In this document: positions 1 through 7,308 of the stretch, one piece after another | How positions within the stretch are numbered: position 1 is the first letter of the stretch | How the letters are laid out: each line of letters starts with the position of its first letter | Assembly: GCA_001298545.1 (NCBI GenBank) | Contig: LJCX01000029.1 | Span: forward strand, 496,001 to 560,000 | Length of the DNA stretch: 64,000 nucleotides | Reading direction: 5' to 3' | DNA from: Actinobacteria bacterium OV320 | GTDB taxonomy: Bacteria; Actinomycetota; Actinomycetes; Streptomycetales; Streptomycetaceae | The notes under the pieces: model-generated | Database searches by the model: none | Seen by the model: only the letters and a program-made list of their open reading frames with translations | What the model was told of the DNA's origin: nothing | Made by a program: the position numbers and the translations under genes

Positions 1-725
1 GGCGCGTCCGGGTCCGCCGGGGGAGTGGACGAGACGTCCCGTGCGTCGGCCTGCGAGCCCGCCTGCTGCAGCGCGTCCCGCCCGAAGTCCCGCGCCAGCG
101 CCGCCCGCACCGCGTTCGGACCGGTGGTCGTGGGTGTGGTGGCCGAGCGGCCGTTGCAGGTCAGCGTGGCCGCCGCCGTCCCGGTCAGCGCGGCGGCCAG
201 CACCGTGGCGTCCGGCTCGTGCTTGGCGTACGCCTCCGGGTAGCCGCTGCGCTGCACGCGCTGCGCGGCGACGGTGAGCGGGAGCTCGGCGTAGTCGCGG
301 ACCTTCGCGAGGTGCTCGTAGAAGATGTTCGCCGCGTACGCCGGGTCCGTGACCTGCTTCTCGGTGCCCCAGCCCTGCGAGGGCCGCTGCTGGAACAGCC
401 CGAGCGAATCCCGGTCGCCGTGGGTGAGGTTGCGCAGCCCCGACTCCTGGAGGGCGGTCGCGAGCGCGATCGCCACGGCGCGCTCGGGCATGGCCCGGTT
501 GGTGCCGACGGCGGCGATCGTGGCCGCGTTCACCGCCTGCTCCGGCGTGAACTCGTACGCCGCCCCGTTCGCGCCGCCCGAGACGACCCGGCAGCCCGGA
601 TCGTCGGTGCCGCCGGTGACGTACTGCACCACGACATAACCCGCGACGGCGGACAGGACCACGCAGGCCGCCCCGAAACGGAGGAGGCGGCCGCGGCGCT
701 GGGGAGAGGGTGACGGCTCTGGCAC
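1..725 (-). CDS. Membrane-anchored lysozyme-like hypothetical protein (partial)
   Basis: The gene runs off the left edge, leaving about 241 residues. I chose GTG at 725; no better start lies upstream. After a short basic N-terminus (QRRGRLLRFG) there is one hydrophobic segment at about residues 18-36, fitting a signal anchor. The exported part contains ALQESGLRNL followed by GDRDSLGLFQQRPSQGWGT. This signature recurs in actinobacterial proteins with a lysozyme or transglycosylase-like fold, where the Glu of QESG could be catalytic. Database entries of this type are often wrongly labelled heavy metal transporter; nothing here supports transport. It is divergent from dapE. Cell-wall hydrolase activity is inference only. 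Confidence 0.75.
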   Translation of the reverse strand, partial: MPEPSPSPQRRGRLLRFGAACVVLSAVAGYVVVQYVTGGTDDPGCRVVSGGANGAAYEFTPEQAVNAATIAAVGTNRAMPERAVAIALATALQESGLRNLTHGDRDSLGLFQQRPSQGWGTEKQVTDPAYAANIFYEHLAKVRDYAELPLTVAAQRVQRSGYPEAYAKHEPDATVLAAALTGTAAATLTCNGRSATTPTTTGPNAVRAALARDFGRDALQQAGSQADARDVSSTPPADPDA

Positions 726-806
726 GCGTACAAGGTACTGGAGAGTACTGAGGAGTAGGAGGCCCGTGCGCTGAGCGCGGAAAAGCTGGACGCGCGGCAG
801 GCGCGT

Positions 807-812
807 TAGGGT
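807..812 (+). promoter_or_regulatory. -10 box for a leaderless dapE transcript
   Basis: TAGGGT lies 7 nt before the dapE ATG at 820 and fits the actinobacterial TANNNT -10 pattern. Transcription would begin at the A of ATG. There is no Shine-Dalgarno sequence before the start, which agrees. No convincing -35 box is visible. Confidence 0.5.
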
Positions 813-819
813 CGACCGC

Positions 820-1899
820 ATGGCCGACACCACCCTTGACCTCACTCTGGACGCCGCCGCACTCACCGCGCGGCTCGTCGACTTCCGTTCGGAGAGCGGC
901 ACCGAGAAGCCGCTCGCGGACGCGATCGAGGCCGTCCTGCGCGAGCTGCCCCACCTCACGGTGGACCGCTACGGCAACAACGTGATCGCCCGCACGGACC
1001 TGGGCCGTGCGGAGCGGGTGGTCCTCGCCGGCCACATCGACACGGTCCCGATCGCCGACAACGTCCCCTCGCGGCTGGACGAGGACGGCGTCCTGTGGGG
1101 CTGCGGCACCTGCGACATGAAGTCCGGGGTCGCGGTCCAGCTGCGCATCGCGGCGACGGTCCCGGCGCCCAACCGCGACCTGACCTTCGTCTTCTACGAC
1201 AACGAGGAGGTCGCCGCCGACCTCAACGGCCTCAAGCACGTGGCCGAGCACCGCCCGGAGTGGCTGGCGGGCGACTTCGCGGTGCTGCTGGAGCCCTCCG
1301 ACGGCCAGGTGGAGGGCGGCTGCCAGGGCACCCTGCGGGTCCTGCTGAAGACCAAGGGCGAGCGGTCCCACTCGGCACGCAGCTGGATGGGCTCCAACGC
1401 CATCCACGCGGCCGCCCCGATCCTGGCCCGCCTCGCCGCCTACGAGCCGCGCTACCCGGTCATCGACGGCCTGGAGTACCGCGAGGGACTCAACGCGGTC
1501 GGCATCACGGGCGGGGTGGCCGGCAACGTCATCCCCGACGAGTGCGTCGTCACCGTCAACTTCCGCTACGCGCCGGACCGGAGCGAGGCGGAGGCCGTCG
1601 CCCACGTCCGCGAGGTCTTCGCCGACTGCGGGGTGGCGGAGTTCGTCGTCGACGACCACAGCCCGGCCGCCCTCCCCGGCCTCTCCCACCCGGCGGCGGC
1701 GGCCTTCATCGAGGCGGTCGGCGGCACCCCGATGCCCAAGTACGGCTGGACGGACGTGAGTCGCTTCTCCTCGCTGGGCGTCCCCGCGGTCAACTACGGC
1801 CCCGGCAACCCGCACTTGGCGCACAAGCGGGACGAGCGCGTGGAGACGGCCAAGATCCTGGCGGGCGAGGAGCGGCTGAGGGCCTGGCTCACCGCCTGA
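820..1899 (+). CDS. dapE: Succinyl-diaminopimelate desuccinylase
   Basis: This M20-family metallohydrolase removes succinate from N-succinyl-LL-diaminopimelate, giving LL-DAP for lysine and peptidoglycan synthesis in the cytoplasm. It has 359 residues, a normal length. Metal-site motifs are visible: GHIDTVP with His72, the CDMKSG region with Asp99, and the YDNEE pair at Glu129-130. A C-terminal HLAHKRDE supplies the late His. ATG at 820 appears leaderless, with a -10 box 7 nt upstream. A LOG-family gene follows on the same strand after a 149-bp gap holding its own palindrome and hairpin, so cotranscription is uncertain. The assignment is secure. Confidence 0.95.
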   Translation: MADTTLDLTLDAAALTARLVDFRSESGTEKPLADAIEAVLRELPHLTVDRYGNNVIARTDLGRAERVVLAGHIDTVPIADNVPSRLDEDGVLWGCGTCDMKSGVAVQLRIAATVPAPNRDLTFVFYDNEEVAADLNGLKHVAEHRPEWLAGDFAVLLEPSDGQVEGGCQGTLRVLLKTKGERSHSARSWMGSNAIHAAAPILARLAAYEPRYPVIDGLEYREGLNAVGITGGVAGNVIPDECVVTVNFRYAPDRSEAEAVAHVREVFADCGVAEFVVDDHSPAALPGLSHPAAAAFIEAVGGTPMPKYGWTDVSRFSSLGVPAVNYGPGNPHLAHKRDERVETAKILAGEERLRAWLTA

Positions 1900-1960
1900 G
1901 GAGACGTTCGGCGCGTGGGCGCTTCAGGGCGGACACGCCGACGTCCCCCGTCCGTAACCC

Positions 1961-1974
1961 GCGTAGATCTACGC
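1961..1974. promoter_or_regulatory. 14-bp perfect palindrome overlapping a -10-like box
   Basis: GCGTAGATCTACGC is a perfect palindrome. Its right arm overlaps TACGCT (1970-1975), a plausible -10 box for the LOG gene. A regulator bound here would block RNA polymerase. The start site would fall near 1982, giving a leader of about 67 nt. The -35 region is poor. Confidence 0.4.
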
Positions 1975-1988
1975 TGAGGTGGAACAAA

Positions 1989-2024
1989 CCTCCCCGGCTC
2001 TCGGGTTCGCCCGAGCCGGGGAGG
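1989..2024 (+). terminator. Hairpin in the dapE-LOG spacer
   Basis: A 12-bp perfect stem (1989-2000 with 2013-2024) and a 12-nt loop ends 25 nt before the LOG start. There is no T-tract, as is common in Streptomyces. It could terminate dapE transcripts or act as a leader structure. The ribosome-binding site (GGAGGG at 2036) lies outside it. Confidence 0.5.
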
Positions 2025-2048
2025 CCCCAATCGCGGAGGGAGCTCACC

Positions 2049-2807
2049 ATGGCTACAGGGAACCCCGAGGGCAAGAAGCAGCCACCGGACGAGCAGCGCC
2101 TGGGACCCGTCCTCCGTAGGCGGGACCAGGTGCAGTCGAGCACCACGGACCAGCGGCTGCTGGACGAACGGGCGCCCTCCGACTGGGTGCACACGGACCC
2201 CTGGCGGGTGCTGCGGATCCAGTCGGAGTTCATCGAGGGCTTCGGCACCCTCGCCGAACTTCCTCCCGCGATCAGCGTGTTCGGTTCCGCCCGCACACCG
2301 GTGGGCTCCCCGGAGTACGAGGCGGGCGTACGGCTCGGCAGCGCCCTCGTCGACGCCGGCTGGGCCGTGATCACGGGCGGGGGCCCGGGCGCGATGGAGG
2401 CGGCCAACAAGGGGGCGTCCGACGCGGGCGGCATCTCGGTGGGCCTCGGCATCGAGCTCCCCTTCGAGCAGGGCCTCAACCCGTACGTCGACATCGGCCT
2501 GAACTTCCGCTACTTCTTCGTGCGGAAGATGATGTTCGTGAAGTACGCGCAGGGCTTCGTGGTCCTGCCCGGCGGCCTCGGCACCCTGGACGAACTCTTC
2601 GAGGCGCTCACCCTCGTCCAGACCCAGAAGGTCACCCGCTTCCCGATCGTCCTCTTCGGCACGGAGTACTGGGGCGGCCTGATCGACTGGCTGCGCAACA
2701 CCCTGATCGCCCAGGGCAAGGCCTCCGAGAAGGACCTCCTCCTCTTCCACGTCACGGACGACGTGGAGGAGGCGGTGGCCCTGGTGTCGAAGGAGGCGGG
2801 CCGCTGA
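2049..2807 (+). CDS. LOG-family protein (TIGR00730, lysine-decarboxylase-like fold)
   Basis: The 252-residue protein has the LOG signature: GGGPGAMEA at about 111-119 and PGGLGTLDE at about 174-182. Family members act as cytokinin riboside 5'-monophosphate phosphoribohydrolases, cutting nucleoside monophosphates into base and ribose 5-phosphate; the old label lysine decarboxylase is wrong. The first ~70 residues precede the core and are hydrophilic. ATG at 2049 follows GGAGGG at good spacing. The frame stays open far upstream inside dapE, but that is a GC artefact. The M. tuberculosis counterpart by position is Rv1205. The bacterial substrate here is unknown. Confidence 0.9.
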   Translation: MATGNPEGKKQPPDEQRLGPVLRRRDQVQSSTTDQRLLDERAPSDWVHTDPWRVLRIQSEFIEGFGTLAELPPAISVFGSARTPVGSPEYEAGVRLGSALVDAGWAVITGGGPGAMEAANKGASDAGGISVGLGIELPFEQGLNPYVDIGLNFRYFFVRKMMFVKYAQGFVVLPGGLGTLDELFEALTLVQTQKVTRFPIVLFGTEYWGGLIDWLRNTLIAQGKASEKDLLLFHVTDDVEEAVALVSKEAGR

Positions 2808-2812
2808 CGACT

Positions 2813-2910
2813 TAGCCTGTCCGGCGCTTGAGGACGAGGCCCTTTCGGCCGAAAGCGGGGGTCTGGGGGCGGCGGCCCCCAGGTTCGGGGCGGGAAGGGG
2901 CGGCGGGGGG
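2813..2910. repeat. Streptomyces-type interspersed intergenic repeat
   Basis: This convergent spacer between the LOG gene and folP2 carries two adjacent palindromes: CTTTCGGCCGAAAG at 2842-2855 and CTGGGGGC with its complement at 2863-2882. Purine-rich, G-heavy DNA follows. From memory, near-identical sequence occurs many times in Streptomyces genomes between convergent genes. It probably also serves as a bidirectional terminator. Confidence 0.55.
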
Positions 2911-2917
2911 GAGGAAA

Positions 2918-3778
2918 CTACGCGAGCCCCCGCCGTGCCACCGCCGGTGCCCGATGCCCCGCGATGGTGGCGACCATGTCCAGCACCTGCCGCGTCTCCG
3001 CCACCTCGTGCACCCGGTACACCTGCGCCCCCAGCCACGCCGACACGGCGGTCGTCGCCAGGGTCCCCACCACCCGCTCCTTCACCGGCCGGTCCAGCGT
3101 CTCGCCCACGAAGTCCTTGTTGGACAGGGACACCAGCACCGGCCACCCCGTCTCCACCATCTCCCCGAGCCGCCGGGTCGCCTCCAGGCTGTGCCGGGTG
3201 TTCTTCCCGAAGTCGTGCCCCGGATCGATCATGATCGACTCCCTCGGCACGCCCAGCCGCGCCGCCCGCTCCGCCAGCCCCACGGTCACCCGCAGGATGT
3301 CGGCCATGACGTCGTCGTACGTCACCCGGTGCGGACGGGTCCGCGGCTCGGCGCCCCCCGCGTGCGTGCACACCAGCCCCGCCCCGTACCGCGCCGCGAC
3401 CTCCGCCAGCCGCGGATCGACGCCGCCCCAGGCGTCGTTGAGCACATCGGCGCCCGCCTCGCAGACCGCCTCGCCGACCTCGGCCCGCCAGGTGTCCACG
3501 CTGATGATCACGTCCGGGAAGCGCCGCCGCACCTCGGCCACGAAGCCGACGGTCCGCCGGGCCTCCTCCTGTGCGGTGACCTCTTCACCGGGCCCGGCCT
3601 TGACGCCGCCGACGTCGATGATGGCCGCACCCTCCGCCACCGCCTGTTCCACGCGTGCGAGGGCCGGCTCGTCACGGAAGGTGGCCCCCTGGTCGTAGAA
3701 GGAGTCGGGGGTCCGGTTCACGATCGCCATGATCACCGGCTCGTGCGCGCCGAATTCACGCCTGCCCAGCCTGAGCAT
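2918..3778 (-). CDS. folP2: Dihydropteroate synthase homologue, FolP2 type
   Basis: This 286-residue TIM-barrel protein belongs to the dihydropteroate synthase family, which joins p-aminobenzoate to the pterin pyrophosphate in folate synthesis. The N-terminal motif is MAIVNRTPDSFYD, where true synthases usually have MGI(L/V)NVTxDSFSDGG. The late motifs are SNKDF and YRVHEVAE. These are features of the FolP2 subgroup, whose mycobacterial member (Rv1207) was reported to lack synthase activity. The genome probably carries a separate active folP. ATG at 3778 follows an AGGAGAGG-containing leader. The divergent neighbour is a DivIVA-domain gene, as in mycobacteria. Its function is therefore open. 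Confidence 0.85.
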   Translation of the reverse strand: MLRLGRREFGAHEPVIMAIVNRTPDSFYDQGATFRDEPALARVEQAVAEGAAIIDVGGVKAGPGEEVTAQEEARRTVGFVAEVRRRFPDVIISVDTWRAEVGEAVCEAGADVLNDAWGGVDPRLAEVAARYGAGLVCTHAGGAEPRTRPHRVTYDDVMADILRVTVGLAERAARLGVPRESIMIDPGHDFGKNTRHSLEATRRLGEMVETGWPVLVSLSNKDFVGETLDRPVKERVVGTLATTAVSAWLGAQVYRVHEVAETRQVLDMVATIAGHRAPAVARRGLA

Positions 3779-3902
3779 CCCCTGTGACCTCTCCTAGTAC
3801 GTCCTGCACATCCACCGCCTGCGACCCTAACCGGCGGACCCGCATGGCACGATCGGACCCAAGCACATCCACTCCGAGCACACCGAGCGTGGGGACCCAC
3901 CG

Positions 3903-4265
3903 ATGGTTATGTTCTTGTTCCTGGTCATCGCGCTCGCCGTCGTGGTCGCCGCGGTGACACTCGCCGTGGTGGGCGGCGGCGAGGGCACCGGCCCGCTGCC
4001 GGAGGTCGCCCCCGAGCGGCTGCACGACCCGCTGCCCCCGGACCGCCCGGTCGACCGCTCCGACATCGACCACCTCCGCTTCCCGCTGGCCGTCCGCGGC
4101 TACCGCATGGCCGACGTGGACGACGCCCTCAACCGCGTCGCCGCCGAACTCGCCGAGCGTGACGCGCGCATCGCCGACCTGGAGTCCGCCCTGGCGGGCG
4201 CCAGGACCCCGGCCGGCGGCGGCCATGTCTCCATGGAGAAGCCGGCCCCGGAGGACCAGCAGTGA
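3903..4265 (+). CDS. Membrane-anchored DivIVA-domain protein
   Basis: This 120-residue protein starts with a single transmembrane helix (about residues 2-23). A Pro-rich linker leads to a short DivIVA-like segment (about 56-100) with FPLAVRGYRMADVDDAL and a predicted coiled coil (VAAELAERDARIADLESAL). DivIVA-domain proteins mark curved membrane and cell poles and often bind cell-wall factors. This one lacks the long coiled coil of true DivIVA/Wag31 and may be an accessory polar protein. Its stop overlaps the GTG of the glycosylase gene, so the two are translationally coupled. The positional counterpart is Rv1209. The role is inferred. Confidence 0.85.
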   Translation: MVMFLFLVIALAVVVAAVTLAVVGGGEGTGPLPEVAPERLHDPLPPDRPVDRSDIDHLRFPLAVRGYRMADVDDALNRVAAELAERDARIADLESALAGARTPAGGGHVSMEKPAPEDQQ

Positions 4266-4849
4266 GCGACGGGGGTGCCCTCGCCGGCGCGGACGGCGCG
4301 CTGCGCTGTCCCTGGGCCCTGTCCACGCCGGACTACGTGACCTACCACGACGAGGAGTGGGGCCGCCCGGTCCACGGCGACGACGCGCTGTTCGAACGCC
4401 TCAGCCTGGAGGCCTTCCAGTCCGGCCTGTCCTGGATCACGATCCTGCGCCGACGCCCCGGCTTCCGCACCGCCTTCGCCGACTTCAAGATCGCCTCGGT
4501 CGCCGTCTTCACCGACGAGGACCGCACCCGCCTGCTCGCCGACCCGGGCATCATCCGCAACCGCGCCAAGGTCGACGCCACCCTCGCCAACGCGCGCGTG
4601 CTGGCCGACTGGGCGCCCGGCGACCTGGACGAGCTGATCTGGTCGCACGCTCCCGACCCGGCCGGCCGGCCGGTCCCGAAGACCCTGGCCGACGTGCCGG
4701 CGGTGACGGACGAGTCGACGGCCCTGTCGAAGGCCCTGAAGAAGCGGGGCCTGCGCTTCGTGGGCCCGACGACGGCGTACGCGCTGATGCAGGCCTGCGG
4801 CCTGGTGGACGACCACCTGGAGACCTGCGTGGTGAGAACCGCCCCGTGA
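4262..4849 (+). CDS. tag: DNA-3-methyladenine glycosylase I
   Basis: The enzyme excises 3-methyladenine from alkylated DNA to start base-excision repair. All four zinc ligands of the E. coli Tag snap are present: Cys16 (RCPW), His29 (YHDEEW), His185 and Cys189 (HLETC). The conserved blocks QSGLSWITIL and LSKALKKRGLRFVGPTT, near the base pocket, are intact. Length is 195 residues against 187 in E. coli. The GTG start overlaps the upstream stop as GTGA. The last residues after Cys189 (VVRTAP) and the stop codon lie at or inside an intergenic repeat, so the natural tail seems to have been replaced. Activity should be unaffected. Confidence 0.92.
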   Translation: MSDGGALAGADGALRCPWALSTPDYVTYHDEEWGRPVHGDDALFERLSLEAFQSGLSWITILRRRPGFRTAFADFKIASVAVFTDEDRTRLLADPGIIRNRAKVDATLANARVLADWAPGDLDELIWSHAPDPAGRPVPKTLADVPAVTDESTALSKALKKRGLRFVGPTTAYALMQACGLVDDHLETCVVRTAP

Positions 4850-4872
4850 GGGGCACGGGGAACCGCGCGACC
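4837..4872 (-). repeat. Dispersed Streptomyces repeat, copy 1
   Basis: Read on the minus strand this begins GGTCGCGCGGTTCCCCGTGC and continues with CCCT, a short loop and GGGGCGG. It matches the plus-strand element at 22282-22315 apart from a few substitutions and a 2-nt gap. It overlaps the last codons and the stop of tag. The core is a small G/C hairpin. I recognise it as a frequent Streptomyces intergenic element. Confidence 0.65.
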
Positions 4873-4935
4873 TGCCATGCCGGTCCCGCGGCCCACGAGG
4901 CTCCCGAAGCCGCTCCTGCGCTCCTGTGACCGGGC

Positions 4936-5727
4936 TCAGCGGCCCAGGTACTTCGGCTCCTCCTTGTTGACGAAGGCCCGCACCGCGATCGCGTGGTCCT
5001 CGGAGGCCCCGGCCCGCGTCTGCAGCTCGTCCTCCCGGTTCAGCGTCTCGGCGAGCGAGTGGGAGGACCCGTAGGCCACCGCCTCCTTGATCGCCGCGTA
5101 CGCCACCGTCGGCCCCTCGGCCAGCATCCGCGCCAGCTGCTCGGCCGCCGTGCGCAGCGAGGCCGCCGGTACGACCCGGTTGGCGATGCCCAGCTCGTAC
5201 GCCTCCTGGGCCGTGATGCTGCGCGGGAAGAGCAGCAGGTCGGCGGCCCGGCCCGGACCGATCACCCGGGGCAGGGTCCACGAGACACCGGAGTCGGCGG
5301 TGAGCGCGACCCCCGCGAACGAGGTGTTGAAGGACGCCGTGTCGGCCACGACGCGGTAGTCCGCGGCCAGCGCGAAACCGAAACCGGCTCCGGCGGCGAC
5401 CCCGTTCACGGCGGCGACCACCGGCTTGGGCGCCTCGGTCAGGGCCCGCACGATCGGGTTGTAGTGCTCGGCGACCGTGCTCATGACCTGCTTCGAGCCC
5501 TCGGCCAGCAGCCCGATGTGTTCCTTCAGGTCCTGCCCCACACAGAACGCCCGCTCGCCGGCGGCGGTCAGCAGGACGGCCCGTACGGCGTCGTCTGCGG
5601 CCGCGGACTGGACCGCGTCCCGGAGGGCGACCTTGGTCGCGACGTTCAGCGCGTTCATCGCCTCGGGGCGGTTCAGCGTGATCGTCGCGAGCCCGTCGCT
5701 CACCTCGTAGAGCACGGTGTCGGCCAT
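4936..5727 (-). CDS. Enoyl-CoA hydratase/isomerase family protein
   Basis: This 263-residue crotonase-fold protein has the oxyanion-hole elements (FCVGQDLKE at about 61-69 and NGVAAGAGFG at about 108-117). The crotonase glutamates are not obvious. The region GVALTADSGVSWTLPR resembles the PaaG-type isomerase pattern, where an Asp in that loop is catalytic. It may thus be an isomerase rather than a hydratase. The C-terminus (FVNKEEPKYLGR) is typical of the subfamily. ATG at 5727 follows GGAGGGG. It is convergent with tag and stands alone. Fatty-acid or aromatic-acid breakdown is likely; the substrate cannot be read from sequence. Confidence 0.88.
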   Translation of the reverse strand: MADTVLYEVSDGLATITLNRPEAMNALNVATKVALRDAVQSAAADDAVRAVLLTAAGERAFCVGQDLKEHIGLLAEGSKQVMSTVAEHYNPIVRALTEAPKPVVAAVNGVAAGAGFGFALAADYRVVADTASFNTSFAGVALTADSGVSWTLPRVIGPGRAADLLLFPRSITAQEAYELGIANRVVPAASLRTAAEQLARMLAEGPTVAYAAIKEAVAYGSSHSLAETLNREDELQTRAGASEDHAIAVRAFVNKEEPKYLGR

Positions 5728-6106
5728 GGCGTTTCCCCTCCGTGTCGCGGCTCCGGCGTACTACTGGTCAGTACGTCCGGTGTACGAGGACAGCATGGCG
5801 GAGATCACCGTCCATGGACCGGACCCGACATGTGACCTGCGTCAAAGAATTCGGGACGGTTTCCGGTGCGCGGAAGTCCGTGCGGCGGTGCAGTATCGCA
5901 GTCACATCGCCGAATTGAGTGGTTTTGCTCGCGCGCGTTGCCCAAGCGATGCCGACTGATGTTGGTCATCGGGTCCTGAGATGCGGGATAATGGCCTGGA
6001 AGCAATGTGTTCGATGCCGGTGTCGTGTGTCCCACGCTGGACCGCGGCTGCCCTCCACGGGGCCGTCGGCTTTGGCGATGAGCTGGTTTCAGGAAGGGGA
6101 ACGAGC
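5728..6106. other. 379-bp intergenic region with a weak promoter candidate
   Basis: No gene is supportable here. TTGGTC at 5962-5967 and GATAAT at 5987-5992 are separated by 19 nt and could form a promoter for the DUF3117 gene, leaving a leader of about 108 nt. The stretch is richer in A/T than its neighbours. No riboswitch motif is recognised. Confidence 0.4.
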
Positions 6107-6274
6107 ATGGCGGCCATGAAGCCGCGAACGGGTGACGGCCCGCTCGAGGTGACCAAGGAGGGGCGGGGCATCGTCATGCGCGTTCCGCTCGAAGGCGGCG
6201 GTCGACTCGTCGTCGAGCTGACCCCCGATGAGGCCGACGCGCTCGGCGACGCCCTCAAGAAGGTCGTCGGCTGA
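6107..6274 (+). CDS. DUF3117 family small protein
   Basis: This 55-residue protein (MAAMKPRTGDGPLEV...) is the DUF3117 family, near-universal in actinobacteria and orthologous in position to Rv1211. It has a basic start, a central stretch of probable beta strands (RGIVMRVPLEGGGRLVVELT), and an acidic helix (PDEADALGDALKKV). No function is established. A strong ribosome-binding site (AGGAAGGGGA at 6091-6100) sits 6 nt before the ATG. A perfect terminator follows, so it is a monocistronic unit, probably well expressed. Confidence 0.92.
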   Translation: MAAMKPRTGDGPLEVTKEGRGIVMRVPLEGGGRLVVELTPDEADALGDALKKVVG

Positions 6275-6298
6275 CGCGCAAGCGACCCTACTCTTTCG

Positions 6299-6340
6299 AC
6301 CGCTCCGGCATCCCTCAGGGTGCCGGAGCGGTTGTTTTCT
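6299..6340 (+). terminator. Intrinsic terminator after the DUF3117 gene
   Basis: A 12-bp perfect stem (6299-6310 with 6321-6332, 10-nt loop) is followed by a T-rich run, TTGTTTTCT. This is the most canonical rho-independent terminator in the window. Confidence 0.9.
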
Positions 6341-6446
6341 CAGCTTTCCCGCGGTCCGTTCTCCCGCGGTCCGCAGGGGCCGCATGGCCCGAAAGGCCCA
6401 AGGGCCGACCACGGGCCTGCCGGCCACGATCCGCGCACCTTCGGAC

Positions 6447-7079
6447 TCAGCGTTTGACCGCGCACAGCAGTCCGTCGCCCACCGGCAGCAGCGAAGGCAC
6501 CAGCTCCTGGCTCTCGCGCACCGCCCGCAGCAGCTCCCGGATCCTTATGACCTCCGTGGGCTGCGGACCGGAATCGACCGTGCGGCCATTGGCGAAGACA
6601 CCCTCGAAGACGACGAGTCCTCCCGGCCGCAGCAGGCGCAACGATTCAGCGAGGTACTCCATCAGTTCCAGACGGTCGCCGTCGCAGAAGACGAGGTCGT
6701 AGCCCGCGTCCGCGAGGCGGGGCAGCACGTCGAGCGCGCGGCCGGGGATGAACCGGGCCCGGTTGCTGGCGAAGCCGCAGGCGCGAAAGGCCTGGCGGGC
6801 GAACTGCTGGTGCTCCGGCTCGGGGTCGACGGTCGTCAGGACGCCGTCCGGGCGCATCCCGTACAGCAGGTGGATCCCGGAGACGCCGGTGCCGGTACCG
6901 ATCTCCGCGACCGCCTTCGCGTCCACGGTGGCGGCGAGCATCCGCAGCGCGGCGCCCGTGCTCGGCGACACCGAGCGCAGCCCTGCCTCGCGGGCCCGGT
7001 CACGGGCCCAGTGCAGCGCTTCGTCCTCGGCGGCATAGGCGTCGGCGAACGCCCAGCTTGCCTGCCGGTTGCCGCTAAT
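6447..7079 (-). CDS. SAM-dependent O-methyltransferase
   Basis: A class I methyltransferase of the catechol/caffeoyl-CoA O-methyltransferase type, the counterpart of Rv1220c. Visible motifs are the SAM loop EIGTGTGVSGIHLL, an acidic second strand (TTVDPEPEHQQ) and YDLVFCDGD. I set the start at ATT (7079). A strong SD, GGACAGGAGAGG, sits just before it, and the homologous core begins ISGNRQASWAFADAYAAEDEAL. The only in-frame conventional start upstream is TTG at 7178, which has no SD and lies inside the sigma-factor promoter. With ATT the length is 210 residues; with TTG it is 243. It is divergent from the ECF sigma gene. The substrate is unknown. Confidence 0.85.
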   Translation of the reverse strand: MSGNRQASWAFADAYAAEDEALHWARDRAREAGLRSVSPSTGAALRMLAATVDAKAVAEIGTGTGVSGIHLLYGMRPDGVLTTVDPEPEHQQFARQAFRACGFASNRARFIPGRALDVLPRLADAGYDLVFCDGDRLELMEYLAESLRLLRPGGLVVFEGVFANGRTVDSGPQPTEVIRIRELLRAVRESQELVPSLLPVGDGLLCAVKR

Positions 7080-7168
7080 GACCCTCTCCTGTCCCCGTGG
7101 TTGCCTGGGCGTGACTGTATCCGTTGCCGCCGGGAACCCGCAGATGGGACCGCGCGTTTGAAGGGGTG

Positions 7169-7193
7169 GGAACGACAACGGGGGGACACAGTT
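7169..7193 (+). promoter_or_regulatory. ECF-type promoter upstream of the sigma-factor gene
   Basis: GGAAC (7169-7173) and GTT (7191-7193) are separated by exactly 17 nt. This is the classic -35/-10 arrangement read by ECF sigma factors of the SigE/SigR class. It directs rightward transcription into the sigma gene, with a leader of about 110 nt, and implies autoregulation or control by a related ECF factor. Confidence 0.75.
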
Positions 7194-7308
7194 GGATCAC
7201 GACGAGGGACCGGGTGTCGAGCAAGTGCTGACGCAGCCGTATGAGCCGTGCCAGCACAGATCAATTTCTCGTAAAACCGCTTATCCGGAGCTAACGGGCG
7301 AGGTGGCT

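Noticed and set aside
1..725. Heavy-metal transporter, a common database label for this protein type
   Set aside because: There is one anchor helix and a lysozyme-like motif, with no metal-binding or multi-helix transport domain.
7192..7308. Upstream start for the sigma factor that would add 39 residues
   Set aside because: It begins at the -10 element of the ECF promoter, so it could not be translated from that transcript, and it lacks an SD. ATG 7309 has one.
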